A DNA stretch of 64,000 nucleotides from an uncultured Duodenibacillus sp. (lineage in GTDB: Bacteria > Pseudomonadota > Gammaproteobacteria > Burkholderiales > Burkholderiaceae_F), in contig CALXQK010000013.1 of assembly GCA_944390745.1 (NCBI GenBank), positions 370,696 to 434,695 on the forward strand, read 5' to 3'. Positions 7,764-15,655 of the stretch are shown here, piece by piece. The notes beneath the pieces were generated by a model. That model did not search any database. It was not told where the DNA came from and saw only the letters and a program-made list of their open reading frames with translations. A program made the position numbers and the translations under genes. The stretch's first letter is position 1, and each line of letters starts with the position of its first letter.

Positions 7764-8831
7764 TCAGGGGCGTGTTCGGACTGCAACACATTCAGCCGAG
7801 GGCGCTGCCGGATCCTTCGATCGGTTCCAGACGTCGAGCCAGTCCTCTCCGGCCGTCCCGGGCAAGACCACCTCCACCTTCATGCCGCGGCAGGCCCAGC
7901 GGTGCGCAAAGGCATAGGCCGCGGCCTGTCCGGCAAACTTCGCGTCGTTGTCGGCAAAGACCGTGACGGCGCGCACGCCCTCCGGCAGCTCCGAGAGCTC
8001 GGCCATGTTGCCGCAGCCGATCGTCGCCCAGACAGGGAGTCCGAACATCTCTCCTGCGGCAAGCGCCGTCTCCACACCCTCGGCAATGCCGATGGCGCCG
8101 CCAGCGGCAATGCCGCCAAGCCGCACCGCCCCCTCGCAGGGCAGTCCGGGCATGAGTTTTCTGGGGTGGGCCACGCGCGCCTTGACGCCCCCGGGCTCAA
8201 GATAGGTGCGGTGCAGGTTCACCACCACGCCGTGCGCGTCGGTCACCCGCGAGAGCATCGCCGGCAGCGTGCGCACGCCCAGCCCGGGCTCGTCGGCCCC
8301 CGGCGCGTAGACAAGTCCCTCGTGGGTCCGGATCTCCAGATGCGCCCGTCCCGGGTCAAGTCCGCGGTTTTTCAGATAGGTCCACACCGCATCGCCCTCG
8401 CGCACCGGATGCGCCTCGCTCCAGATGCGCAGCATCTCCCCGCGGACGCGCTCGGCGGGCGTCTGCTCGCGGGCGTCCTCCTCGTCGATCGCCGCGGACC
8501 CGCGCGCGGGCGGCGTCAGGCCGCAGAAGCGCTCGACCGTGCGCAGCGCCTCGGGATAGCCGCACTGCAAGTATTTGGAAATGAGGGAAAAGCCGTCGCC
8601 AGCGCCGCAGCCGCGGCAAAAGTAGTTGCCGCGCCCTCGCTTGTCGTCAAAGACAAACCGGTCGCGCCCGCCGCAGACCGGACACGGCCGCGCCCGGCCG
8701 TCCACAAGTCCGCGGTCAATGCCGATGGAAATGAAGATTTCGCGCCATCGGCCTGCGGCAGCCCGCACGGCCTGGTCCCGGCGCTCCTGGTGGTACGAGG
8801 CGCCCTGGCGGGCGCTGTGGGTTGAGAGCAA
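7764..8831 (-). CDS. Orphan zinc-ribbon/Toprim primase-like protein (P4-type)
   Basis: I start it at TTG 8831 (LLSTHSARQG), with AAGGGG nine bases upstream. The longer ATG at 8921 lies inside the hairpin that terminates the upstream gene. The 355-residue product has an N-terminal zinc ribbon (CPVCGGRDRF, then YFCRGCG) as in phage P4 alpha and gp4-type primases. A C-terminal Toprim domain follows: IGIAEGVETALAAGE (acidic motif), VTVFADNDAK (DxD-like) and GEDWLDVW. No helicase domain is attached. Such proteins normally belong to plasmids, phages or satellites, but no other mobile gene is seen nearby. It is probably a remnant or a domesticated primase. Confidence 0.8.
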   Translation of the reverse strand: MLSTHSARQGASYHQERRDQAVRAAAGRWREIFISIGIDRGLVDGRARPCPVCGGRDRFVFDDKRGRGNYFCRGCGAGDGFSLISKYLQCGYPEALRTVERFCGLTPPARGSAAIDEEDAREQTPAERVRGEMLRIWSEAHPVREGDAVWTYLKNRGLDPGRAHLEIRTHEGLVYAPGADEPGLGVRTLPAMLSRVTDAHGVVVNLHRTYLEPGGVKARVAHPRKLMPGLPCEGAVRLGGIAAGGAIGIAEGVETALAAGEMFGLPVWATIGCGNMAELSELPEGVRAVTVFADNDAKFAGQAAAYAFAHRWACRGMKVEVVLPGTAGEDWLDVWNRSKDPAAPSAECVAVRTRP

Positions 8832-8886
8832 GATATCAAGCCCCTTGCTGCATCCGGCCCCGCTGCGGGGGCCTTGAAAAAAACAC

Positions 8887-8917
8887 AAAAAAAGGCCGGC
8901 CCGGCAGCGGTCGGCCT
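8887..8917 (-). terminator. Intrinsic terminator after the lipoprotein gene
   Basis: Minus strand: AGGCCG (8912-8917) pairs with CGGCCT (8893-8898) and is followed by seven T's. An additional strong hairpin, GCCCCCGC-N6-GCGGGGGC at 8945-8966, precedes it. Both separate the lipoprotein gene from the primase-like gene. Confidence 0.7.
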
Positions 8918-8988
8918 GCATCGGGATTTTTTATCGTGACGCCGGCCCCCGCTCTGGCGCGGGGGCGCGGCCGATAAGTCCCTTGATG

Positions 8989-9498
8989 TCAGAAATCCAT
9001 GGACTCCCCGTCCTGGAGCACCCACGGATCGAGCGTCACGTCCATCGAGCGCAGCACGCCGCTCGTGTCAAACTGCGGCCAGACGGCCATGTAAAAGCCT
9101 CCGACGTCGCGGAACCGGTACATCCAGGCATGCTGGTTCACGAGCGGGAACTCATACTTCTGGGCGCACCTGCCCCAGAAGTGCCAGATGTCGTCCTCGG
9201 TCCACTTGCCGATCTGCGGCAGGTTGAAGTACTGGCGCTGCAGCCCCTGCACGCGTTCGACAAACTTGCCGTCGGCGTCAAAAAAGAGCCACCAGACCTC
9301 CTGCCCGAAGGGCTGCATGGAGTAGGTCCAGCGCTGGCGCCCGTCAGGCATGTCCGTCTTGGCGTCCGGGGCGCCGAGATAGGCCTCCACCTGCTGCGTC
9401 GTTTCACCCGGGTCGACAAGCTGCGGATGGGCGCAGCCCGCAAGAATCACGGCGACTCCAACCAACGCCGCCGCCTTCAGAGTCTGCATGATCTTCAT
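8989..9498 (-). CDS. Lipoprotein with a BamE/SmpA-like fold pattern
   Basis: 169 residues from ATG 9498 (MKIMQTLKAAAL). A TTG-initiated reading six codons longer would start inside the GAAGAGG ribosome-binding site, so I reject it. A signal peptide ends in the lipobox ILAGC (Cys about residue 22). The mature start has the pattern LVDPGETTQQVEAYLGAPDA and then RQRWTYSMQPFGQEVWWLFF, resembling OmlA/SmpA/BamE-type small lipoproteins, in which a turn precedes a helix and then a beta hairpin. The C-terminal half is Trp-rich and not recognised. Probably outer-membrane anchored; role unknown. Confidence 0.75.
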   Translation of the reverse strand: MKIMQTLKAAALVGVAVILAGCAHPQLVDPGETTQQVEAYLGAPDAKTDMPDGRQRWTYSMQPFGQEVWWLFFDADGKFVERVQGLQRQYFNLPQIGKWTEDDIWHFWGRCAQKYEFPLVNQHAWMYRFRDVGGFYMAVWPQFDTSGVLRSMDVTLDPWVLQDGESMDF

Positions 9499-9596
9499 TG
9501 CTTTTTTCCTCTTCAAGCCGGACGCTGCCGCCGAAAATGCCCTCGGCAGCTTTTTCCCGGCGCCGGGCGGAGCGCTGCGCCCCTGCCCTGCGCCTC

Positions 9597-10286
9597 CTAG
9601 AGACGGTCGAGGTGATGCTCGACCGCAAACACCGCGGCCTGCACGCGGCTCTTGATGTTGAGCTTGCGCAGGACGCTCTGAACATGAACCTTGACGGTGG
9701 ACTCCGCGAGATCAAGCGCGCGGGCGATCTCCTTGTTGCTCACGCCGCGGGCAAGCCAGGCAAGCGTCTGGCGCTCGCGCGGGGTGAGCGACTCGATGTC
9801 GGGCGCGGCCGCCGTGCTGTGATAGCTGTCGCGGCGCAGCTTCATGACGAGCTTGTTGGTCATTTCCGGAGAAATGACCGAGTCGCCGGCCACCGCGTGA
9901 CGAATGCTCTGGAGCAGAAACACCGCATCGATCTTCTTGAGCAGGTAGCCGCGGGCGCCGAGCCGCATGCACTCGGTCAGATCGTCGCCGTCCTCGCTCA
10001 CGGTGAGCATCAGCACGGCCATCTGCGGATCAAAGGCGAGAATCTGCGCAAGCGCCTCACGGCCGTTCATCGTCGGCATGTCCAGATCGAGCAGAACGAT
10101 GTCGGGCTTGATCTGTTCGACAAGCTTCACGCCCTCAAGGCCGTCGGCGGCCTCGCCCACCACCTCAAAGTCCTCCTGGCGGGTGAGCAGGGCCTTCAGA
10201 CCGCTGCGAAAAAGCGTGTGATCGTCCACCAGGGCAATGCGAATCTTCTTGCCGCCGGCATCGGCTTCGTTTTCTGTCTGCTGCAT
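9597..10286 (-). CDS. NarL/LuxR-type two-component response regulator (orphan)
   Basis: 229 residues. The receiver domain has the acidic pair in ALVDDHTLF, the phospho-acceptor Asp in IVLLDLDMPTMNG (about residue 68) and the conserved Lys in YLLKKIDA. The C-terminal LuxR helix-turn-helix is ESLTPRERQTLAWLARGVSN followed by KEIARALDLAESTVKVHV. It is closest in style to NarL/NarP regulators. No histidine kinase is adjacent, so its signal and targets are unknown. It is isolated from secB by a terminator. Confidence 0.92.
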   Translation of the reverse strand: MQQTENEADAGGKKIRIALVDDHTLFRSGLKALLTRQEDFEVVGEAADGLEGVKLVEQIKPDIVLLDLDMPTMNGREALAQILAFDPQMAVLMLTVSEDGDDLTECMRLGARGYLLKKIDAVFLLQSIRHAVAGDSVISPEMTNKLVMKLRRDSYHSTAAAPDIESLTPRERQTLAWLARGVSNKEIARALDLAESTVKVHVQSVLRKLNIKSRVQAAVFAVEHHLDRL

Positions 10287-10408
10287 ACTTCCAATTCCAA
10301 ACAGAGTTCACTTCCACCGGAACGCAAGCGCGCATCCCGGCCGTTTAACGCTAGAGCTTAGCGCATTTTCCTCGTCCGAAACACGGCACGAGGGCCCTTG
10401 CGGCGGGC

Positions 10409-10434
10409 AAAAAAAGGGAGGCAGTCCGCCTCCC
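10409..10434 (-). terminator. Terminator of the rhodanese-secB operon
   Basis: Minus strand: GGGAGGC-N5-GCCTCCC (10416-10434) followed by a run of seven T's. Confidence 0.85.
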
Positions 10435-10539
10435 AGAGTGCAAGGCGCCGGGGGACCCTTCGCCGTCGTCCCGCGGCGGCGCGCATGAACGGGCGCGGCC
10501 GCCGCACCAGGGCGTCAGGTTCCCTTGTGAGGGGCGTTT

Positions 10540-11094
10540 TTAGGCGTGACCCTCGCCTTCGGCGGCCGGAGCGGGCGCAGCGGCGCCGTTTTGCTGCTGG
10601 GCCTGCTGCTGGGCCAGACGCTGCTGGTAGAGCGCCTCAAAGTTCACCTCGGGCAGGTTCACCGTGGGCAGGCCCGTGCGGTTGATGAGGTCGGCAAGGT
10701 TGGCGCGCAGGTAGGGATAGACGATGCTCGGGCAAAGCACGTTCAGCAGATGGCGCACGCCGTCCTCGGGAATGTTGCGGATGTCAAAGAGACCGGCCTG
10801 CTTGCCCTCGACAAGGAACATCGTGCTCTTCTTGGTGCCCACCGTGATGGTGCCACGCACGATGACCTCGTAGCCGTTGGAAACGCCCTCGATCAGGTGC
10901 TGGGAGACCTCGAACTGGATGTCGACGTTGGGCTGCTCGTCGGGCGCCTGCAGGAAGACCTGCGGGGCGTGCGGCATCTCAAGCGAGGCGTCCTTGAGGT
11001 AGCAGCGCACCATCTGGAAGGACGGCTCCTGGCTCTGCTGCTGGGGCTGCTGGGGCTGCTCGGGATTCTGAGCGTTCTGGTTTTCTTCTGCCAT
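10540..11094 (-). CDS. secB: SecB protein-export chaperone
   Basis: 184 residues from ATG 11094 (MAEENQNAQN); a reading to 11136 adds 14 residues without SecB similarity. The core contains FQMVRCYLKDASLEMPHAP, DIQFEVSQHLIEG, the peptide-binding strands, and CPSIVYPYLRANLADLINRT, all diagnostic of SecB. Both ends carry Gln/Ala-rich tails (QPQQPQQQSQ; QQRLAQQQAQQQ), longer than in E. coli. It keeps preproteins unfolded and hands them to SecA. It follows the rhodanese-fold gene by 120 bases, the usual betaproteobacterial pairing. Confidence 0.96.
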   Translation of the reverse strand: MAEENQNAQNPEQPQQPQQQSQEPSFQMVRCYLKDASLEMPHAPQVFLQAPDEQPNVDIQFEVSQHLIEGVSNGYEVIVRGTITVGTKKSTMFLVEGKQAGLFDIRNIPEDGVRHLLNVLCPSIVYPYLRANLADLINRTGLPTVNLPEVNFEALYQQRLAQQQAQQQNGAAAPAPAAEGEGHA

Positions 11095-11214
11095 TTTGGT
11101 GTTCAATCCGTAAAAAAAGGTGCCCGACGCCGTCATGATGCCGGCCGGCGGTGATGAAAAACTCTTGTGCCGGCGCCCCTGCCCTCAACGGACCCGGGCG
11201 CCGTTCAAAAAAAA

Positions 11215-11616
11215 TCAGCGCGAGAACGGCATGCCGGCGCTGCGCCAGCCCTGCAGTCCGCCCTGCAGGATGTAGACCTGAAAGCCCAGACCGCGCAGCA
11301 GGGGCGAGGCCAGGCGCGTGCGGCGGTTGTCCTCGTCGACAAGCAGCACGGGCTTGTCCTTCTTCAGGCGCCCGAACTCGTTTTGAATGCGGTCGGCCGG
11401 AATATTGATCGACCGCGCGATGGCCTCCTTGCGAAAATCCTTGGGATCGCGCAGGTCCACGATCTGCGCGCCCTGATGATTGATCAGCTCGGTCGCCTGC
11501 GCATGGTCGACCTGGGGGCCGTAGCGGCGCTTCGTGAAGTAGGGCGCCGCAAGCGTACATATGCACACGAAGATGATCGCAAGCAGCAGGATGTTGTCAA
11601 TCAGAAACTGGTTCAC
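11215..11616 (-). CDS. Membrane-anchored rhodanese-fold protein lacking the catalytic Cys
   Basis: 133 residues. One N-terminal membrane segment (LLLAIIFVCICTLAA) is followed by a rhodanese domain: AQIVDLRDPKDFRKEAIARS, then ILQGGLQGWRSAGMP at the end. At the active-site loop, where active rhodaneses have Cys-x-x-Gly/x-x-Arg, this protein reads VLLVDEDNRRTR, so the catalytic Cys is replaced by an acidic residue. It is therefore probably not a sulfurtransferase. It sits directly upstream of secB. Confidence 0.85.
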   Translation of the reverse strand: MNQFLIDNILLLAIIFVCICTLAAPYFTKRRYGPQVDHAQATELINHQGAQIVDLRDPKDFRKEAIARSINIPADRIQNEFGRLKKDKPVLLVDEDNRRTRLASPLLRGLGFQVYILQGGLQGWRSAGMPFSR

Positions 11617-11751
11617 GTCTGTTACGTCCGTTGGGAAATGCGGTTGTGTTCAGGCGCCCGCCGGAGGCAGGCGCACGCCCCGGGGCCTTTGCGCCCGCAC
11701 CGGGAGGGCGGCCGCAGGGGTCTTCACTCGAGTGATGAAGACAATTGCGGC

Positions 11752-11757
11752 ATTATA
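11752..11757 (-). promoter_or_regulatory. -10 element for the rhodanese-secB operon
   Basis: A perfect TATAAT on the minus strand, with no good -35 at 16-18 bases. A 12-bp palindrome TCACTCGAGTGA (11724-11735) lies just downstream of the expected start point and may be an operator. The same region would have to hold the divergent envC promoter. Confidence 0.4.
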
Positions 11758-11876
11758 GAATGTTGGAATTGGTTGCACCTTGCGCCTCCCGGGCGCCGGG
11801 CGCCGCTGCGGCGCGGCCCCGGCGTTTTGGCGCGCCTGTCCACCCGAGCCCCGGATCTCCTCTGCACTCTCGATTC

Positions 11877-13214
11877 ATGAACCGCCTTTCTGGTCGCCTA
11901 GCCCGGCTCTGCTGCCTGAGCGCCGCCCTTGCGGCGCTGCTTGCGCCTGCGCCGCCCGAAGTGCATGCCGCGGCCGCGGACTCAAGCTCGACCAAGCAGC
12001 GCTCAAGCCTGCAGAAGGAGCAGCGCACGATCAAGGGGCAGATCTCCACCATCAAGAAGGACATCGAGCAGAAGGAGGCGCGCGTTGACAGCGCCAACAA
12101 GGAGCTTCGCGCCTCCGAAAAGGCCATCTCCGACAGCAACCGCACCCTCAAGGAGCTGAGCGAGAAGAAAAGCGCCGTTGAAAACCAGCTCGCCGACCTC
12201 AAGCGCGAGGCCGACATCGTCGGCATGCACGTCACCGAGGCCGAGGACCTGGTCGCTGAAATCACCCGCGCGCAGTTTCTCAACTCCCGCCGCCACCCCT
12301 GGCAGGCGGCGCTCACCGGAGACAACCCCAACGACATCAGCCGCATGTCGGCAATCCTGCAGTACATGGCCCGCGAGCAGGACCGCACGATCGACCGGCT
12401 CGCCAACCGGCGTAAGAACATCGAGGTCGTGACGGTCAAGACCAACGCCACGCAAAAGGAGCTCGCGCGCATCGAGTCCGACGAGCAGAAAAACCGCGAG
12501 AACCTCGAAAAGGAGAAGTCGCGCCGCGAAAGCGCGATCAACGAGCTCAAGAAGGAGCTCAACACGCAGCGCGAGCGCTACGAGCAGCTCGTCAAGAACG
12601 ACCGGCAGCTCACCAACCTCATTGCGAGCATTGACAAGAAGATCGCCGAGGCAGCCGCCAGGGAGCGCGCCCGCAAGGCGGCGCTTGCCAAGGCCGAGCA
12701 GGAGAAGGCTAGGCGCGAGGCGCAGAAAAAGTCGCAGACCTCGAAGTCAAGACAGACCGCAAAAAGCGGCAAGTCCTCCTCAAGCCGCACCGTCGCCGCA
12801 CCGGCCACGGGCAGCTTCGGCAAGCTTCGCGGCAAGCTCACCATGCCGACCCAGGGAAAGATCGTCGCGCGCTTCGGGCAAAAGCGCGAGGGCGCGGCCT
12901 CGGACCTCTCCTGGCGCGGTCTTCTCATCAGCGGGAAGATGGGTCAGGACGTCGTCGCCACCGCCGGCGGCACGGTCGTCTTTGCCGACTGGATGCGCGG
13001 CTTCGGCAACCTCATGATTCTTGACCACGGCTCAAACTATCTGTCGGTGTACGCCAACAACGAGTCGCTCTTCAAGTCCGTGGGCGACACCGTCAAGCAG
13101 GGCGAGACCATTGCCAGCGTCGGACGCTCCGGTGGCGAGGACTCCCCGGGCTTATACTTTGAGCTCCGCTACAAGGGCAAGCCCTTTGACCCGGCGCGCT
13201 GGATCGCCAAGTAG
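11877..13214 (+). CDS. envC: EnvC-type murein hydrolase activator (degenerate M23/LytM)
   Basis: 445 residues from ATG 11877 (MNRLSGRLARL); the longer frame from 11745 begins in the intergenic region. Order: signal peptide (to about residue 30), long coiled coil rich in Lys/Glu (about 35-280), Lys/Ser-rich linker, C-terminal LytM domain. In the LytM domain the metal-binding HxGxD and HxH are missing (LLISGKMGQDV; LYFELRYKG), as in EnvC, which activates amidases rather than cutting. FtsE and FtsX, its usual partners, are encoded at 33-34.5 kb. It is followed at 108 bases by ctpA, a common pair. Confidence 0.93.
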   Translation: MNRLSGRLARLCCLSAALAALLAPAPPEVHAAAADSSSTKQRSSLQKEQRTIKGQISTIKKDIEQKEARVDSANKELRASEKAISDSNRTLKELSEKKSAVENQLADLKREADIVGMHVTEAEDLVAEITRAQFLNSRRHPWQAALTGDNPNDISRMSAILQYMAREQDRTIDRLANRRKNIEVVTVKTNATQKELARIESDEQKNRENLEKEKSRRESAINELKKELNTQRERYEQLVKNDRQLTNLIASIDKKIAEAAARERARKAALAKAEQEKARREAQKKSQTSKSRQTAKSGKSSSSRTVAAPATGSFGKLRGKLTMPTQGKIVARFGQKREGAASDLSWRGLLISGKMGQDVVATAGGTVVFADWMRGFGNLMILDHGSNYLSVYANNESLFKSVGDTVKQGETIASVGRSGGEDSPGLYFELRYKGKPFDPARWIAK

Positions 13215-13322
13215 CCGTTCTTCTCGAGCACCTGTTTTGCAGGACGGCAGGGGCTTGACGCCGCAGCCGAGCGGCACGGCGCCCGCGGCGCCGCAACCCT
13301 TTTTTCCCCATTTCTGACTTCC

Positions 13323-14834
13323 ATGCGCTTTTTCTCCCGCTCCCTTTCGATCGCCGCCGCCGGACTGTGCGCCGGCGTCGTGCTCACGACCGGCCTGCAG
13401 GCCTTTGCCGCCGACGACGAGAAGGCCGCCGCGCTGCCGCTTGAGGACATCGAGCTTTTTGCCGACGTCTACGGCTCCATCAAGAACTTCTACGTTGACG
13501 ACGTGCCCGATTCGGAACTGATGGAAAACGCCATCAAGGGCATGGTCGAGGGGCTCGATCCGCACAGCTCCTACCTTGACTTCAAGGAGTTCAAGGACAT
13601 GGAGGAGAGCACCACGGGCGAGTTCGGCGGACTCGGCCTTGAGGTGACCAAGGATCCCTCGGGCGTGCGCGTCGTCTCGCCCATCGACGACACGCCCGCG
13701 GCGCGCGCCGGCGTCATGGCCGGCGACCTGATCATCAAGATCGACGCCAAGGCTACGGCCGACCTCTCGCTCAACGAGAACGTCAAGCTCATGCGCGGCA
13801 AGCCCGGCACGAAGATCGTGCTCACCATCGCCCGCAAGGGCGAGGTCAAGCCCATCGTCGTCACGCTCACGCGCGCCATCATCAAGGTGAAGTCGGTGAA
13901 GATGAAGGAGCTCCCCGAGGGGCTCGGCTACATCCGCATCTCGCAGTTCCAGGAGCACACCGCCGAGGACATGGCGCAGGCCATCGTCAAGCTCAATCAA
14001 AAGAACCACCTCAAGGGTCTGGTGCTTGACCTGCGCAACAACCCGGGCGGCCTTCTGAACGCGGCCATCGGCGTGTCGGCGGCCTTCCTGCCCGCCGACA
14101 GCCTGGTCGTGTCCACCCGCGGACGCAACCCGCAGGAGGAGCGCAAGTTCACCGCCTCCTACAGCGACTACGCCACCTCGAACTCCGGACGCGACTACAT
14201 CGCCTCCCTGCCCAAGGCCGCCAAGACCGTGCCCGTCGTGGTGCTCATCAACCCGGCCTCGGCCTCGGCCTCGGAAATCGTCGCCGGAGCGCTGCAGGAC
14301 CACAAGCGCGCCACCATCATGGGCACGCGCTCCTTCGGAAAGGGCAGCGTGCAGACCATCCTGCCGCTGCGCATGAAACGCGATGAAACCACGGGCGTCA
14401 AGCTCACCACGGCCCGCTACTACACCCCCTCGGGCCGCACGATCCAGGCCCGCGGCATCACCCCTGACATTGCCGTCGACGATACGCCCGAGGGCAACTA
14501 TCCCTCCTTCACCATCCGCGAGTCGGATCTTGCGCACCACATCGAAAACAGCGACGGAAAGGATGCGGACAAGGGCAAGGCGAAGCAGCCCGAACAGACG
14601 GACGACGAGGAGACGCTCGAGCTTGAGGAGGACGCCAAGGTTCCCACCCTGCGCTACATGTTCGGCGACGAGAAGGACTTCCCGCTGCAGCAGGCCCAGG
14701 CCTATCTGCTCGGCCGTGACGTGATCACGCACGAGGAGACGCAGGCCAAGCTCAAGGCCGAGCGCGAGGCGCAGAAGAAGACCAAGGCCGCCGCCGGCGA
14801 AAAGGCTGACGGGACCGCCGCGCAGAAGAAGTAG
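13323..14834 (+). CDS. ctpA: Carboxy-terminal processing protease, S41 family (CtpA/Prc)
   Basis: 503 residues. Signal peptide (RSLSIAAAGLCAGVVLTTG), an N-terminal helical region with VEGLDPHSSYL, a PDZ domain (GLGLEVTKDPSG and GVMAGDLIIKID) and the S41 catalytic core. The nucleophile lies in INPASASASEIVAGAL (about residue 316) and the general-base Lys in SFGKGSVQ. A C-terminal Lys/Glu-rich tail (about 90 residues) is likely unstructured. It cleaves periplasmic proteins at their C-termini and often controls murein hydrolases. It lies downstream of envC in the same direction. Confidence 0.94.
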   Translation: MRFFSRSLSIAAAGLCAGVVLTTGLQAFAADDEKAAALPLEDIELFADVYGSIKNFYVDDVPDSELMENAIKGMVEGLDPHSSYLDFKEFKDMEESTTGEFGGLGLEVTKDPSGVRVVSPIDDTPAARAGVMAGDLIIKIDAKATADLSLNENVKLMRGKPGTKIVLTIARKGEVKPIVVTLTRAIIKVKSVKMKELPEGLGYIRISQFQEHTAEDMAQAIVKLNQKNHLKGLVLDLRNNPGGLLNAAIGVSAAFLPADSLVVSTRGRNPQEERKFTASYSDYATSNSGRDYIASLPKAAKTVPVVVLINPASASASEIVAGALQDHKRATIMGTRSFGKGSVQTILPLRMKRDETTGVKLTTARYYTPSGRTIQARGITPDIAVDDTPEGNYPSFTIRESDLAHHIENSDGKDADKGKAKQPEQTDDEETLELEEDAKVPTLRYMFGDEKDFPLQQAQAYLLGRDVITHEETQAKLKAEREAQKKTKAAAGEKADGTAAQKK

Positions 14835-14861
14835 ACGAAGCAGACGAACCAGGAGCCCCTC

Positions 14862-15611
14862 ATGAGGCCAGAAGACAGCCTTCCCGCGCGCGCCAGCCGC
14901 CACGTTCTTTTAAAGGAGGTGGGCGCAGAGGGCGCACTGCGCATGGCGCGCCTTTCGGCGCTGGTGATCGGCGCCGGCGGCGTGGGCTGCCCCGCGGCGC
15001 TGTGTCTGGCCGAGGCGGGCGTGAGGAAAATCACCCTCATCGACGCCGACGTCGTCGAGGAAAGCAACCTTGCGCGCCAGATTCTTCACACCCCGGCACG
15101 GCTCGGCATGAACAAGGCCCGCAGCGCCTGCCTGGCGCTGCAGGCCGTCAACCCCGACACAGAGCTTGAGGCCGTCGAGACCTGGGCCGACGCCGAGGCC
15201 ATCGCTCGGCATGCGCAGGGCGCCGACATCATCCTTGACTGCTCGGACAACTTCGCCACCCGCCACGCGGCCAACCGCGCCGCGCTTGCGCTCGGAAGGC
15301 CCCTGGTGACGGTCTCGGCCATCCGCATGAGCCTTCAGGTGGCCTTCTTTGACTTCAGCCGCCCGGACGCGGCCTGCTACGCCTGCACATTCCCCGAGGA
15401 CGACGAGGCCGACGTCAAGGCAAGCCAGGTCGGCGTTCTCGCGCCCGTGACCGGCATTGCCGGCATGATTGCCGCCGGGGAGGTGCTCAAGTGGGCTGCG
15501 GGCATGCCCTCGCTGGCGGGCTCGATGCTGCTGCTCGACACCCTCTCCTGGCAGATGCAGCGCCTTGCGCTGGCAAGAGACCCCGCCTGTCCGGTCTGCG
15601 GCCGCCGCTAG
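14862..15611 (+). CDS. ThiF/MoeB/HesA family adenylyltransferase
   Basis: 249 residues; AGGAG lies seven bases before ATG 14862. E1-like fold: nucleotide-binding VIGAGGVGCPAALCLAEAGV (about residues 32-51), then LIDADVVEESNLARQ with the Arg finger. Two zinc-binding Cys pairs are CYAC and CPVC at the C-terminus. These enzymes adenylate the C-terminal Gly of ubiquitin-like sulfur carriers (ThiS or MoaD). No carrier gene is adjacent, so whether it serves thiamin or molybdopterin synthesis cannot be decided. It lies 27 bases after ctpA. Confidence 0.88.
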   Translation: MRPEDSLPARASRHVLLKEVGAEGALRMARLSALVIGAGGVGCPAALCLAEAGVRKITLIDADVVEESNLARQILHTPARLGMNKARSACLALQAVNPDTELEAVETWADAEAIARHAQGADIILDCSDNFATRHAANRAALALGRPLVTVSAIRMSLQVAFFDFSRPDAACYACTFPEDDEADVKASQVGVLAPVTGIAGMIAAGEVLKWAAGMPSLAGSMLLLDTLSWQMQRLALARDPACPVCGRR

Positions 15612-15655
15612 AAGGGCAGGGACCTTCTGCCCCGCCCCCGGGTGCGCCGCCCCCT

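Noticed and set aside
8832-8921. Upstream ATG (8921) for the primase-like gene
   Set aside because: It falls inside the terminator hairpin of the preceding gene and adds 30 residues with no domain; TTG 8831 with AAGGGG fits better.
14911-14917. Strong ribosome-binding-like AAAGGAGG inside the ThiF-like gene
   Set aside because: The next ATG is more than 20 bases away and family similarity begins upstream; the bases code for LLKEVG.
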